From Cercospora beticola (taxonomy: Eukaryota > Ascomycota > Dothideomycetes > Mycosphaerellales > Mycosphaerellaceae), in NCBI RefSeq assembly GCF_033473495.1, contig NC_088936.1:4402001-4466000 (forward strand): a stretch of DNA of 64,000 nucleotides, read 5' to 3'. Below the pieces are notes generated by a model. The model saw nothing but the letters and a program-made list of their open reading frames with translations, made no database searches and had not been told where the DNA came from. Both the position numbers and the translations under genes were made by a program. Positions 20,885 to 32,169 of this stretch are shown one piece after another; position 1 is the stretch's first letter; each line of letters begins with the position of its first letter.

Positions 20885-21970
20885 CTAAACATTCCCAGGC
20901 ACATAGACATCCAACTTATCCAGCGGTCCCACTGGCGCCGTATCATATCCACCAGCAATATAAATCTTCCCATCAACGCTCACACCCGGTCCCTGTCTTC
21001 CCTTCTCGTTCGCAGGCAAAGTACCCCAACTTTCCCAAGAATCTGTCACAGAATCATAAACTTCAATTTCATTGAAGACCCTCAATGGAATCTCAGTTGC
21101 GCTCGTTGCATTGCCTTCACCTCCAATCGTCACAATCTTACTTCCAACGACCCCGGCTGCGAATGTCGCTCGTGGAGTAGGCATCGATGCACCGTCTTTC
21201 CAACCTGCTGCGAGATCCATGAGATCGAGGATAAAAACGTGGTTTGTTGAGTTGAACCCTTCATGGTTGAAACCTCCGATGACGTAGAGTTTGTCGTTGA
21301 CGACTTCAGCACGTGCATGGTCGACGCCTGATGGGATGTGACGAGCTGGTTCAGGCAGGACTTCTTCGGTAATCCAGGACGATGTTGTAGTATCGAAAAC
21401 GGAGACATGAGCGAGAGTCGCTGGGAGAGGGAGCTGATCTGATACGACAAGATCAGTGAAGCCTCCGACCACATAGATTCTGTCTTCGTGTGTCGCAAGC
21501 GCTGCCTGCGCGCGTGGTGGCGAGAGTGGAGGGAGTGAGTTCCAGGTGTCGGCAATAGAGTCGTAGACCCAAGAAGCATTAACGGAATGGAAGATTTTGC
21601 GAGTATCACCGCCGTCATCGAAGCCTCCAAAGACGTAGATCCTGTTGTCGAAGCCGATGGCATTGGGATGATTGAGGGGTTGTGGTAGACGAGTCGCAGT
21701 TTTCCAAGTATTCTCCAAGGTAGAATACAGCTGCACCAGGTCTGTTGAAGAGTAGGGTGAAAGTGCTGCGCTTGCATTGGGTGTGATGCCTTCAACAATG
21801 CCAATTGTGTTCGAATTGAGAGCGACTGCGGCATGTTCCTGTCGACCTCCGCCCGGAATGTTTGCTAGTGGAAGCCACTGAGCCTCGCCGGAAGTACCGT
21901 TGATTGGTGCGGCGGAGGAGACGAGAGCTGGCACTAACAGCAGTACAGCTGTAAGATGTTGTGTGAGCAT
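20885..21970 (-). CDS. Secreted kelch-repeat beta-propeller protein
   Basis: 361 residues, single exon. The signal peptide MLTQHLTAVLLLVPALVSSA is followed by kelch repeats recognisable from repeated IYVFGGF, IYVVGGF, LYVIGGF, IVTIGGE and IYIAGGY strands, with Trp and Asp/Ser-rich blade ends such as YDSIADTWNSLPPL. Several N-glycosylation sequons are present. The protein has no galactose-oxidase copper or cross-link signature that I can see, so it may be a binding or structural propeller rather than an oxidase. It diverges from the SDR gene across a 333-bp shared promoter. Confidence 0.88.
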   Translation of the reverse strand: MLTQHLTAVLLLVPALVSSAAPINGTSGEAQWLPLANIPGGGRQEHAAVALNSNTIGIVEGITPNASAALSPYSSTDLVQLYSTLENTWKTATRLPQPLNHPNAIGFDNRIYVFGGFDDGGDTRKIFHSVNASWVYDSIADTWNSLPPLSPPRAQAALATHEDRIYVVGGFTDLVVSDQLPLPATLAHVSVFDTTTSSWITEEVLPEPARHIPSGVDHARAEVVNDKLYVIGGFNHEGFNSTNHVFILDLMDLAAGWKDGASMPTPRATFAAGVVGSKIVTIGGEGNATSATEIPLRVFNEIEVYDSVTDSWESWGTLPANEKGRQGPGVSVDGKIYIAGGYDTAPVGPLDKLDVYVPGNV

Positions 21971-22303
21971 AGCTTCGAATATGTTCTGCCGACCTCGTCG
22001 TGTTCGCTTTCAGTTGCAAGCTTCGTGTATCCTTGTTGTTTGAGTCGCATATGGGAGCTGGTGAGGCGGTATAGATATCCTCACGGCGCATCGATGCTAT
22101 TGAGTGTGGGCTACTGTCTTGAGTCGTCCGTGGTAATGCTTGCTAGACCAGCGGAGTTCCGCTGAATGGTGGACGTAGCCCTTGACACTTTGCGGAGATA
22201 CTAGGCAAGGGCATTGGGCTGGCATTCAAAACCTCAAGCACCTGTGCGCATTCTGAGTTCCTATATCGTCGCAACAACCCTCTTCCCAGCCTCCTACAAC
22301 ACA
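21971..22303. promoter_or_regulatory. Shared divergent promoter (kelch / SDR)
   Basis: 333 bp between the divergent ATGs of the kelch protein and the short-chain dehydrogenase. The compact arrangement suggests possible co-regulation; no specific binding site is claimed. Confidence 0.45.
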
Positions 22304-23402
22304 ATGATGTACCACCTCGTCGATATGTTCTGGAACCCATTCTTGGCAGTACGCTTCGGGATACTGGCATACTTCACGTACAAGGTCGCTCTCGGCATCT
22401 GGCCCTTCATAAGGCCCAGGTAAGCATGCTGCGAAACGTAAGACGGACTTCGACTCATTCTGTTGAAGTTCGCTCCACAAATACCAGCGTCAAGACCGTC
22501 CAGCATGGGCCATGATCACTGGTGCAACCGACGGCATAGGACATGCCCTTGCAGAAGAGCTCCTTCGTCGTCGTTTCAACGTTGTCATCCATGGACGCAA
22601 TTCAGAAAAGTTGAACCGGATCAGAAGTGCATTTCTGGAGCAGTTCCCAGCGCGTGAAATCCAGATCTGGGCGGCAGATGCTACGGGCGAACGTGTCGAC
22701 TACAACGAAATCGTCCGAATAGTGCAAGCCTTGCCAGGAAAGTTGACCATTCTTATCAATAACGTGGGCGGAGTTCCTCCACCAGCCCTTGCCACCCTCG
22801 AGGAAGCCACAGCGGAGCACATAAACACCATTATCAGCCTGAACACAAGGTTCACTGCGATTCTGACTTCACGCCTTCTACCGGTCCTGAAAGCGAACAG
22901 TCCGAGTGCCATTGTGTGCTCTGACTCGGGTGGAGCGTTGGTTGGGATGCCATACATTGTCACATACGGCGCATCAAAGTCTTTCGTTCATGCTTTTTGC
23001 AATTCTCTGAAAGCGGAACTGGCTTCTCCTGATGAGAATGAGAAGGCAGCAGGCGTGAATGTCAATGCTCTGGTAATCGGACAAGTTAGTACAGCGAATA
23101 GCGGTGTACCGCCATCGTTTTTCGTTTTGCGGCCGGACGAATTCGCGTCCGCGGCGTTGCATAAAATCGGATGCTCCCAGACACAAGTTGCTGGTCATTG
23201 GCGACATGCGTTACAATCTCTGATCATGACCACCCTACCCGAGTCGCTGCTCATAAGCATGGCCCCTGCAACTTCTCAAAGAAAGGCGAGCAGAAGAGAG
23301 GCGAGAGTCGAAGAACCAGTGAACAGGAGGTTGTCAAATACCAGCCAGTGCTGTGAGTTTGTAGTAACTCAAGCACTTTGGAAACCATGCCGGGAAAGAT
23401 AG
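22304..23402 (+). CDS. Short-chain dehydrogenase/reductase, 17-beta-HSD/ketoreductase type, 2 exons
   Basis: Exons 22304-22419 and 22469-23402. The intron 22420-22468 (GTAAGC...TTGAAG) links an N-terminal membrane segment (FLAVRFGILAYFTYKVALG) to S-S-L-H-K-Y and then the Rossmann loop MITGATDGIGHALAEEL. The catalytic set is Ser in CSDSGG and Tyr/Lys in YGASK, with NNVG as the structural Asn motif. The closest families are ER-bound 3-ketoacyl or 17-beta-HSD-like reductases using NADP(H). The start at 22304 (tandem ATG ATG) is preferred over 22214. The C-terminal 40 residues after about 23270 are poorly family-like and overlap the convergent gene by 34 bp, so a small 3' intron or another end is possible. 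Confidence 0.8.
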
Positions 23403-24589
23403 CTGCCTCCCAACCATTGTTGCGTTGCTCCCACTCCCCACAACATAGCCATGATCTGCACTCCGAGCTCGTCGAGATCTTCAGGTGTAGCCTTTGTGAT
23501 ATCTTCGTTCCAATGCACGACACGTAGTTGCAGATCTTGTCCATCGTTTCGCTTTGCAAGCCAACTTTGTTGAGATTGTGCGCTCCAAAGAGATGCGTGT
23601 GCATTGAACGTCAATCGAAGGTCTTGCTCGGTGTCGCGACCGGTCTTCAAAAAGTGGTAGATGCCTTTGAGCAGCATGGACACAATGATAGTGCGGCGTG
23701 TGCTCTCTTCGAATAGCCACGACTGCCAGTCACGTGTTGAAAGGCTGTTCTGTCCTGTCTCGGAGTTGAGGTTGTTCGGGGCCATAAGCGATATGTCAGA
23801 TCGAAGGTGGTCGACCCATGCTGAGAGGAACGCTTCATCCGCCTCCGCCTGTGCACGAAGTCGTATATCACCATCAAAGAGGCGTATCAGCTGGTATACC
23901 AAAAGCGCCTGTGCGGCGGCAAGTAATCTGGCCCGACTGATCGCTTGCAAATTTGTGGTTGCAATCAGCTGGCGTGCTTTGTGTTCCAAATTGCGGATAG
24001 CCAGTAAGCGGTTGCTGTCATTCCGCAGGAAATAGAGTGCAGCTACGCTGAGCGCATCCTGGAGAGCAGGATCAGGTCTCGACTGCATGAGGCTCCGGTG
24101 TATGAAGGAAGTCTGCGCTTGCTCCACGAAACATTTTGGAATGCCAGCTAGCTGTTTCGACACATATTCCGAGCGTATCTGAACGTCCGAGCCTCTGTCG
24201 ATCGGCTCTATGTCTGCGTGACTCGGGGTGGAAACAACGTCCGCCATAGCTTGCAGGCCATCGAAGTTGCTGCTCGGTAGGTCTGGCAAGTTGAATGGCT
24301 CATTGCAGTACTGGAACCAAGATCCATTCATGGACGGAGGTGATGCTGTGACAGCCATATGCGTGTCACCTGGCACTTGCAAACCACCATCAAGGTAGCC
24401 AACAACGACAGCAGCATCATCTTCCCCGCTTTCTAGGCTCAGTCCGTCATCGCGATTGTTTGGTAAGAAGTCGGGAAATATGCAGTTTATATTCCTCGAT
24501 TCGCAGCGCTGGCACTTCAGACGCCCGGCTATGCATCTGCGCTTGCTGCGGACGCACGCGTCGCACGATCTCCGTCGCGCAGTGTCCAT
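23369..24589 (-). CDS. Zn2Cys6 fungal transcription factor
   Basis: 406 residues, single exon. The N-terminal binuclear zinc cluster has Cys at 9, 12, 19, 26, 29 and 36 (C-x2-C-x6-C-x6-C-x2-C-x6-C) with basic residues between. The rest is an alpha-helical fungal regulator domain of the type found in small pathway-specific factors, with helices from about residue 150 to 390. It sits tail-to-tail with the SDR and close to the P450, so it is a candidate local regulator. The 3' end overlaps the predicted SDR end. Confidence 0.88.
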   Translation of the reverse strand: MDTARRRSCDACVRSKRRCIAGRLKCQRCESRNINCIFPDFLPNNRDDGLSLESGEDDAAVVVGYLDGGLQVPGDTHMAVTASPPSMNGSWFQYCNEPFNLPDLPSSNFDGLQAMADVVSTPSHADIEPIDRGSDVQIRSEYVSKQLAGIPKCFVEQAQTSFIHRSLMQSRPDPALQDALSVAALYFLRNDSNRLLAIRNLEHKARQLIATTNLQAISRARLLAAAQALLVYQLIRLFDGDIRLRAQAEADEAFLSAWVDHLRSDISLMAPNNLNSETGQNSLSTRDWQSWLFEESTRRTIIVSMLLKGIYHFLKTGRDTEQDLRLTFNAHASLWSAQSQQSWLAKRNDGQDLQLRVVHWNEDITKATPEDLDELGVQIMAMLWGVGATQQWLGGSYLSRHGFQSA

Positions 24590-25893
24590 GAGATGGACGA
24601 GTATTTGAGCTGGGATTCCACCTCCGTGGAAGAGCGGACCTTTTGTTGTGGCATCTTGACCGGAGCAGCGACTGGGAGAGGCAGCATTGCGGAAGTCCGC
24701 AAGTGAACAAGGGTAGCAGCGGAACTCCGTCCAGGGCAGCCAAGTAGAATTACGGAGCTCAGACCGTATTCATCCGCCGCCGCGATGTTCAAGTTATGCC
24801 CAAGTGACTGATGACTGCTTTTGAGAACCATGATGGAGTCGTATTGTGAGATTTGTAGAAGTGTTTTCGCGTCTGACGATCACTTTCCGTTTGAGCAATG
24901 GCCAGTCTCAGGCTCGAAACAGACAGCGCCTGTACGATTCCTGTCGTTCCATGAGCAGTGCAGACTCAAACGCTGTCACTCCAGGACTGCTTGGAGCTCG
25001 GCCTTGAAGTTCCACTGGATGCGACTCCGGAGTATCAAGGAAACTTGGACTCATTTTTCATGGATGAAGCGTTTGGACATGCTATATCCGCCCACCCCTT
25101 CGACACGTGCCTGCATGGTTGTCACTGTCTCGCCGCCAACCGGCAACGCCACATCTAGTCTCTCGGGCCTCGAGAAAGTTATTTTCAGCCTACAGCAGGC
25201 GCCATCGCATCGAGTTTGGAGTGTAGTAGTGTTGTTGGAGCGAAAGCCTACGCGTCACGCGTTGTCGCGAAGGAAGGAGTTTCGCTGGAGAAAGAGAAAG
25301 AGAAAGAGCCGCGTGAATGCCTGAGGATCGGCTGAACATATTCTCCGGCTTACAACCAAACCAGCCATTCTCGATATTACTCCAGAAACTCAGTCCTTCC
25401 CGCTCCACTTCATCACTCCTCATCGGGATTCCCACCAGCCGGATCGCCATGATTCAACTTACCGCCAGCATGCGAAACGTGTTCGGCACCAAGCCACTAA
25501 CAAGCTCCATGCAAGGCGCATGTTGCTCGTCACTCACCACCGCTATAGATGGTACAGCTCATCTAGCTGTTCCTCCTTGGGCTGTGCGAAGGATTTAGCA
25601 TTTGCATACTAGGCACTCTCACAGCCTAGCTAACGGCATTTAGCGCCTCGAAGGATCAATGCGGAAATATCAAGGCACATGATGGCTTGAACTATGCTAT
25701 CTATACCCGCCGAGTCGCAGTGGGAGGAGGACTGCGCCCAGAGGCGATGGATCCCACGAGCAAAGAAGCATGCAATATGTTGGTCCAAACAGGATGCTTA
25801 TAGACAGTGCCCCCACTCACACAAAGACCGACGATACTCCAGCGTCAAGGTAGGCATTTCTCGTTCCTATACCTCCAGTCTCGGGCGCCAGCA
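24590..25893. other. Intergenic region upstream of the Zn2Cys6 gene and surface-protein gene
   Basis: 1.3 kb between divergent genes. A plus-strand frame at 24830-25324 starting MESYCEICRSVF has a short Cys-containing N-terminus, then drifts into Ser/Lys-rich sequence without family resemblance. I do not call it a gene, though a small multi-exon gene cannot be excluded. Confidence 0.3.
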
Positions 25894-28766
25894 ATGTCGT
25901 GGCGCGTGGCTGTTCTATTGGCCCCTCTCTGCGCGTCTGCCGTGTCTCTCAGAGCGCGTAATGGCACAACCACGAATACCACAATTGCATTGAGCAGCTC
26001 TTCAAGCTCCAGCATTTCAACAACCACAACTGCACATCTCGCCGACTTTATTCTACAGGGCCTTGGTCAGACTAGTGGAGAGGATGACGATGGAGCGAAG
26101 ACGGCGGAATCTACCTCGAGCAGCACAGCATCGTCTTCAGGCGCAAATTCGAATACAGACAGCTCCAGCATCACTCCAGCAACGATAACAGGAGCGAGCG
26201 CGACAGGGTCCCCAGACCGTCAAGCATCAACGACATCAACTACATCAACATCGCCATCGTCATCACCCTTTCCTACTCTCTCTATTGCCAGGCAGAATGG
26301 TACAAACTCACATGGAAACGTTACAGCTTTTTCCAGTATCACGACCGCCTCAACGCAAGATTTCGCTGCCGCAAGCAGTTGTCAAACAGACCTATTCTCC
26401 TGGCTGAATGCTTCTCGCGCGTACATAAGTCAGCATGCAGCACAAACGAGTAAGCATTATACGATATTTGGTGCACGTCTCACAGCTAATCTCAAGTGCC
26501 AGGCTACCACACCGAGTACTCTGAGACCGTTTGGACATTGAAATGGCCCACTTCTTTGGCCAGTATCGGCGGCGGTGTAGCTGCTGCCAGTGTAACGACA
26601 CTGTGTGACGGCAATCCTAGGGTTGTTGGTTCAGGGCAATATCTAACGTGGAGCACCGTAACACGAGAGGTCTACACCGTGACAGAAACGCATGTCTCTG
26701 GTCCTTATCCGACGCCTGCTCCTTGCACTATTGGCGCAGAGGAGTGTACACAATTACATGACTGGTACGAGACGGCAAAGCTGAAAGTCCTATACGCCAA
26801 CCAGACTTTGTACGAGCCGCCGTGCGCTACATCCGGAACCGCCATTCCCTCGGGGAAGAAATCTTGTCAGCCACCAGTGGTGGAGGGTTGGGGTATGAAC
26901 TTCTGCTTCAGATTAATATGAGGGCCTGAAGCTAACTTCACTTGGTGTACCACAGGAAACTTCACGAACGAGGTCATGGCCGAACACGCGCAATTACTGT
27001 ACTGGCCTGTTCAGGTCAAAGATCCCACCGACGACAGCCTACTCTGCTACAAGCCGAATGAGGCCGGTGTCATGCGAACAGCCGAGACAATTCCCGGAAC
27101 ACGTACAGGAGACGGGCCGAACACGATGATTACAGATGGTGTCACTATCACATCTCCTATGATCGCTATGGTGTACACGAATGTAGGCCGTGCAGATGGG
27201 TGTGGACCGCATATCGCGAAAACAATTCGCACTATGCAGCCGGAGCACCTATCAAGCATTCGTCGCGCTCCTGACGGAGGAGCGCCTCGATATCCCTTCG
27301 ACTATAGCCATCTGAACTGGTTGTGCGATTCCGGAAATGGAACTTACACGACGCAATATATCCAGGAGGGCGAGCACTGCTACCAGAATGTCCCAGCCGC
27401 GGCATACTTCAATGGTCCGCAAAAGTGGTTGCAGTACTTCACGAACACGGCTGCGGTGCGGGGAACAGAGGTCCAAAGCTGGACAATTCTGAACGACTAC
27501 GAGCCGTACATTATTGAGGAAGAAAGGTTCACCAAGGAGTTGCACGAGCTTTACGGTACTGATGCGGGCTGGCTGCAATTCGGCATCTGGGACCCTCCTG
27601 TGGCACTCATCCAACACACTGCAGCGGCGAAACCCACTCTTCCCGTTGGCTGGCCAGCGACTCCTACTGCAACGACTACTCAGAAGTATGACCCGGTTTC
27701 GACGCCTGCGACTCCTGCGCATCCAGTTGGATCACAGCTCAGCGAGACCCCAAGCGCGGTGCCGGATGTCATCTCGCGGCCAAGCACTGGCGATGATGAT
27801 GACGATAGCCGACCAGCACCTCCGCAACAGAATGAAGGCAGCTCATCAGCGCAACCGCAGCAAGGTGAGAATCGCCCTGCAGGCAGCCCCAATCGACCAT
27901 CGAATGGCTCGAACAACTCTGGACCTGAGGACAAAGGCAATTCGAATGATGAGGTGCCACGACCATCACATGCCCCAATTTTCGGAAATACGAATGGCAA
28001 TCAGAATTTTGGGCAACACGAGCAACAACCTCCAGCCCCAATACTCGCGATCGGCTCGATCACCCTCACTCAGCAACCTGCAAATCCTGTTGCTACCGGC
28101 GTTGTATTCCAAGATGCGAAGACAACGATCACCATTCAAGTACCAGCTTCAGGAGAATCAGCCAAAGCCGTCACAATCGATTCGTGGACGCTGACACCCA
28201 GCACCGCACCCGGAGGAGAACACGTCTTCCAGAATGCTGAAACAGCTTTCACAGTGCACGCAGCACCTCAAGCAAACCCCACACCAGATGACAATGCGCG
28301 CCCAGGGCAACCGGTCGCGAATGCCCCAGCTCAGGCGCCCCCAGCGCAGACGCCTGCAGCCGTAATGCATGAGGCCAATGATATTTTGACATTGAATTCC
28401 ATGACGCTTACAGCAAGTCCCGCTGCCGATCATGAGGTGCTCTTTAACGCGGTGACGACGATCACGATTCATATGGGAGAGGCAGCGACAGTGGAGTTCC
28501 ATGAGATTAGCGCAGTGATGAGTGATGGTCTACCTCGACTTGCCGTCTCTTCGGTGATGCAGAAGCAGAGCGAAACGAGGGTAGACGGAGTCGCAGCTGC
28601 TACTGCCGCGAGCAGCAGCTCTACAGTATCGCAGGCCAGCGCAGCAACCAGTGAGGCACCAAGCGAGACCAGCACAGTCGGGATACCCACTGGCGGCTCA
28701 GAACGTGCCATCCCTTCTTTAACAATCTGCATCATCTCCATAGCCTTTGCATGTCTTTTACTATGA
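25894..28766 (+). CDS. Large Ser/Thr-rich secreted, probably GPI-anchored cell-surface protein, 3 exons
   Basis: 920 residues from exons 25894-26449, 26497-26892 and 26956-28766 (sum 2763 nt). The start MSWRVAVLLAPLCASAVS is a signal peptide. A long Ser/Thr-rich mucin-like stretch leads to a globular region (about residues 170-560) with Trp, Cys and Gly residues, then a Pro/Gln/Asn-rich linker. Three related beta-rich units of about 60-70 residues follow around residues 690-850, with TITLTQQP, WTLTPS and MTLTAS starts and TTITI or AFTVH cores. The C-terminus ends in a hydrophobic GPI-type tail (IPSLTICIISIAFACLLL). The 5' extension back to 25807 in the same frame lacks a signal peptide and is rejected as the start. 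Likely a wall protein or adhesin; binding partner unknown. Confidence 0.82.
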
Positions 28767-28834
28767 TATCCCCATAGCGTATCTCAAAAATCCAAACAAC
28801 ACCTTCAACCTCCACACTCTCTCCCGTTCCTCTC

Positions 28835-29659
28835 TCAGCCCCTCTCCTCCAACTCCACAACCGACCACTCAAACCCCTCATACGTAACCTTCCCTCCAAC
28901 CTTCAACCTCTCAAAATGCTCCATCGCCACCCCACAAGGCAAAAACAAATCCCCCATCCTCACCTCCCTCTTCCACCCACCTCCCACCTTCTCCTCCCCC
29001 TCCTTCCACGCCCACCTCTCCAACGCAAACGCCTCCCCAACCCTCACAACCCCCTGACAAAACTGCCCCAGCCTTATCACCATCCCTCTCGCTCGATCTT
29101 TCTCTTCCCCGCCAGTTTCACAATACATTTGCAACACTACACATTTCACTCCACTAGCGGCATTCTTCTCTCCGCAAGAAGAAGCTTCAATATCCCTCCA
29201 CATTTCCTCGTATCTAACTAATTTCCCCGTTTCCGGGTCTGGCATAACACCTCTCTCCAACGTCCTCCCATCAGATTGTGGATCCATGACGCCGGAGTCA
29301 TTCACAGTCTCTGGCTGTAAAGTTCGAGAATCAATCCAGTGCGTCCAAACAGATTTGACTTCTCCGTTGACGTTCTCGTTTGAGGAGGATGTACCTGCGA
29401 AAGCCCAGTCGAGGTGGGAGAGAGGGAGGAGGGCTTGGAAAAATCAGTGGGAACTCGGGATTAATTGAGTTTGTGTTTGGAGTGCCGCATTACCTGCATC
29501 TTTCGCAACTTGAGGAATTGGTTCGGGCCCTTCTTTCAAAATCCGAATGTCGACGAAACGGTTTCCGCTTGAAGTGAGGACGAGGGTGGAAGTGGGTTCT
29601 TTGGGGTCGGAGGTTGCGGGGAAGCGAATGAAGTCGCGGACTGAGATATGTTGAGGCAT
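28835..29659 (-). CDS. HRI1: HRI1 family protein, 2 exons
   Basis: 254 residues from exons 29659-29494 and 29433-28835; the intron is 29493-29434 (GTAATG...CCAAG). The family pattern is clear: an N-terminal half with TSTLVLTSSGNRFVDIRIL, then LDWAFAGT, W-x-x-W-x-D-S, a long middle and a C-terminal half with GMVIRLGQFCQG and FEWSVVELEE, matching the two-lobed lipocalin-like HRI1 fold. In yeast HRI1 is a cytosolic/nuclear protein of unclear role that associates with Hrr25 and Sec72. An in-frame upstream ATG at 29833 exists; MPQHIS at 29659 is preferred. Coding 5' half C-rich, 3' half G-rich. Confidence 0.85.
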
Positions 29660-29970
29660 TATTGCGAGTCCTGGCGTGATGTCAAGAACAAGCGAAGTTG
29701 TGTTGTGTTGTTCTGGAGAGGAAGTGGAGGTGGAAGTTGAAAGTCGCAAGTTTAAGGTTGTCGAACGTGTTACGTAAGGAGAAGGTGCGAGTGAACTGGA
29801 GCAGCAACTACTTGCGCATTTTTGTTCAGTCATTAATGTATTTACAGGAAATTATATTATGTACAGAGGATCTGTATATACAGTTCGTTCATCTCAATGT
29901 ATTCATCCAGTTTTGCCATAGTCTCATCTCCCCGTGCCTTATCCCGCTCCCTGCTGGCCTCATCAACGAG

Positions 29971-31041
29971 TCACGAAACGGCAACGCTTCCTGAATTGGG
30001 CTGGAGTGCGACGGGTATTTCGGGCATAGGCGGGACGTCTTCCATGTCGTCGGTGTCGAAGGGATCAAGTTCTTCTGAGTGTGGTGTCGGCGGAATGGTG
30101 CTTAATTTGTGTGCTTTGAAGATATTCCTATCAAAAGCATTGCTGTTGAAGGAGGAGCCGTTGCTGTTGAAGGAGTTGAGGTTGAAGGCTGCAGAATTTG
30201 TGTTCGATGGCATACTGGTAGGACAACCGGCGCTGATACTGTTCCGCACATATGCCGGTGTGCGATAGGTAGACGATGGTGCGGCACCTGCACTGGCGAT
30301 GCTCGATGCTCGAGTGCCCGGGGCTGGAGAATGTGATCCTTGGAAAGCAGTCGAAAGTCGACGGAAGACGGAGCTTCCAGCGCTTGCTATACTTGGCGAT
30401 CGTGTGGTTTCTTGCGGCTCTGGTGCATCAAGCATGTAGTAGACACCCTTCAATCCAGCGTTCGCGGAAACGACGGAGGCTTTGACAATGTTCCAGCTTT
30501 CTTCAAGGCGAATGAAGTCGTCCATCTTTTGGTCAATGGTGTCCAACTGCTTGATGACCACTTCAATACAATCCGCAATGAGAGTGGCTCCAGTAACGAA
30601 AACATTGGCGGCTTGATCTTGGGCTTGAGCTGCGGGCTGCTGGTTAATGAGTGCGATTGCAGAATTGCACAGCTTCTCGATCGCCATAGCAGCCATGTTC
30701 TTCTGCATAGTGATGTCGACATAGAGCTTGGACTTGTCTGCTGCCTTGGTGCTTTCGTCTCTCATGCTATCCTTGATGTTGTTGTATACATTCCGGAATG
30801 CATCCTGGTGGATGAATGCCATGCCGCCATTCAGGTTGTCCATCGCTGCCATGACAGTGTCTGCTTCATCTCCGAGAGTAGCAGCAAGGCTTGCGAAATG
30901 GTTCGTGCCCTCCAACATGCCCGCAGCTTGGAGTGCTTTGAAGAAGCCGAAGTCGCCACTTCGACTTGCGGCGTGAAGGTTGTGTCTGACCAACGCGATA
31001 CGCTGCGTCCAATGCAGCTGTTTTCCAGTATTGACTGACAT
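29971..31041 (-). CDS. Hypothetical helical protein with Ser/Asn-rich tail
   Basis: 356 residues, single exon, starting MSVNTGKQLHWTQR. I do not recognise the family. Residues 1-220 are predicted mostly helical, with Ala-rich amphipathic stretches such as AAMAIEKLCNSAIALINQQ and DTIDQKMDDFIRLEESWN, suggesting a helical bundle or coiled-coil domain. The rest is low-complexity Ser/Pro, then Asn/Ser-rich repeats (SFNSNGSSFNSNAF) and an acidic DPFDTDDMED segment, likely disordered. No signal peptide or membrane segment is present when the Met at 31041 is used. A longer in-frame start at 31176 would add a hydrophobic N-terminus, but the sequence there looks non-coding. Confidence 0.65.
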   Translation of the reverse strand: MSVNTGKQLHWTQRIALVRHNLHAASRSGDFGFFKALQAAGMLEGTNHFASLAATLGDEADTVMAAMDNLNGGMAFIHQDAFRNVYNNIKDSMRDESTKAADKSKLYVDITMQKNMAAMAIEKLCNSAIALINQQPAAQAQDQAANVFVTGATLIADCIEVVIKQLDTIDQKMDDFIRLEESWNIVKASVVSANAGLKGVYYMLDAPEPQETTRSPSIASAGSSVFRRLSTAFQGSHSPAPGTRASSIASAGAAPSSTYRTPAYVRNSISAGCPTSMPSNTNSAAFNLNSFNSNGSSFNSNAFDRNIFKAHKLSTIPPTPHSEELDPFDTDDMEDVPPMPEIPVALQPNSGSVAVS

Positions 31042-32169
31042 CTTGGTAATAGTGTTCCAGCTAGAATATGATGCACTCGATTGGAGTCTCAGTAGAAACA
31101 GCGAAAGGTAGACACGGCACAGCTGAAGGAAAGCATTCAATCGACATATCAACACCAAGAGAATTACACTTACCAAGGTATATCGTTGCCGACCTCATTG
31201 TCGCTCGTGGTGAGTGCGTCAAGGATCTAGAGCTAGACGGACAGGCCGCCAAAGAGTGCAGTCGACTACAGCCGATCCTTTGCTCGACACGACGAAACTC
31301 GACCATGCTTTAGGGAAGTCCACAGATCTGTTCCACATGCTTGCAGTTGGTAGCGAGGAATGTGTGGAGCGTGCCGAACAATTGGTCTTTGTCGAGTATC
31401 TGCTTGCAGAGGCCCTCGCGTGCGCATTCCACGGGGCGGATCGCCTGCAGAGGGGAAGACAATGACCGCCTTTCTTCTGGAAGATTCAGCAGTCCGGGTA
31501 GCTGGGACGGACAAGGCGAACATTGTGGTGGTCGTTCTGCAGCCCTATTTGATGAGAGGTTGTGTTCTTGACTTCCACGTGGAAGACGTATTTGAGATGC
31601 TGTGATGTCAGCGATAGCACTAATCCATTGCGTCGTTTGATGGAGGAAGTAGTTTGAAGAGTGGTGATGCATGCGACGAAGTGGAGGCTCCAAAGCAAGA
31701 TCGCCAAGACTGCTCCTGGTCTCTGCGGTCATCAATGTCTTCAGCAGTCTCGTCTCGCAACGTAACTTCATCACTCGATTTGGCAGCGACACAGCACGGG
31801 GTTCAACGTCGCGTCTTCAGCAGAGCGACAGCTGTGGCCGTTGACAGACCAGAATCCTCCAAACCTCAGCACCGCGTACTCTCACGCGCGCGTTCGGACG
31901 CGTTCGGCAGCTTGAGATGCCTCATCGTAAGCAGCTTGACGCGTCGGTCTCGCGCCTAACTTGTAGGACAACTTCTCAGCGATAGTCTCAAAAGGGAGGA
32001 GATGTGGCGCGGGGAACAGCGAGCCATTGGCATAGCTGCCTATTGTAGAAGCTGAAGCTGACGGAGCTGTTTCACCGCTGCAACAGAAGCATAAGTACTC
32101 ACGGCATTGCCCTCGTGCGATGCATACAGCATATTTCGCGTTCACTTGATCGTAATCAGACTTGTGATC
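31042..32169. promoter_or_regulatory. Divergent intergenic region
   Basis: 1.1 kb between the divergent helical-protein and GFA-domain genes. I see short frames only and nothing that I can support as a gene or RNA. Confidence 0.4.

Noticed and set aside
14630..24589. Dikaritin/ustiloxin-type RiPP cluster
   Set aside because: No UstY-type or tyrosinase gene is present and the repeats lack the usual short core with Tyr. Only a looser peptide-modification hypothesis is kept as a finding.
24830..25324. Plus-strand frame beginning MESYCEICRSVF as a small Cys protein gene
   Set aside because: Only the first 45 residues look ordered and the remainder is low quality. It has no signal peptide and no second exon that I can justify.
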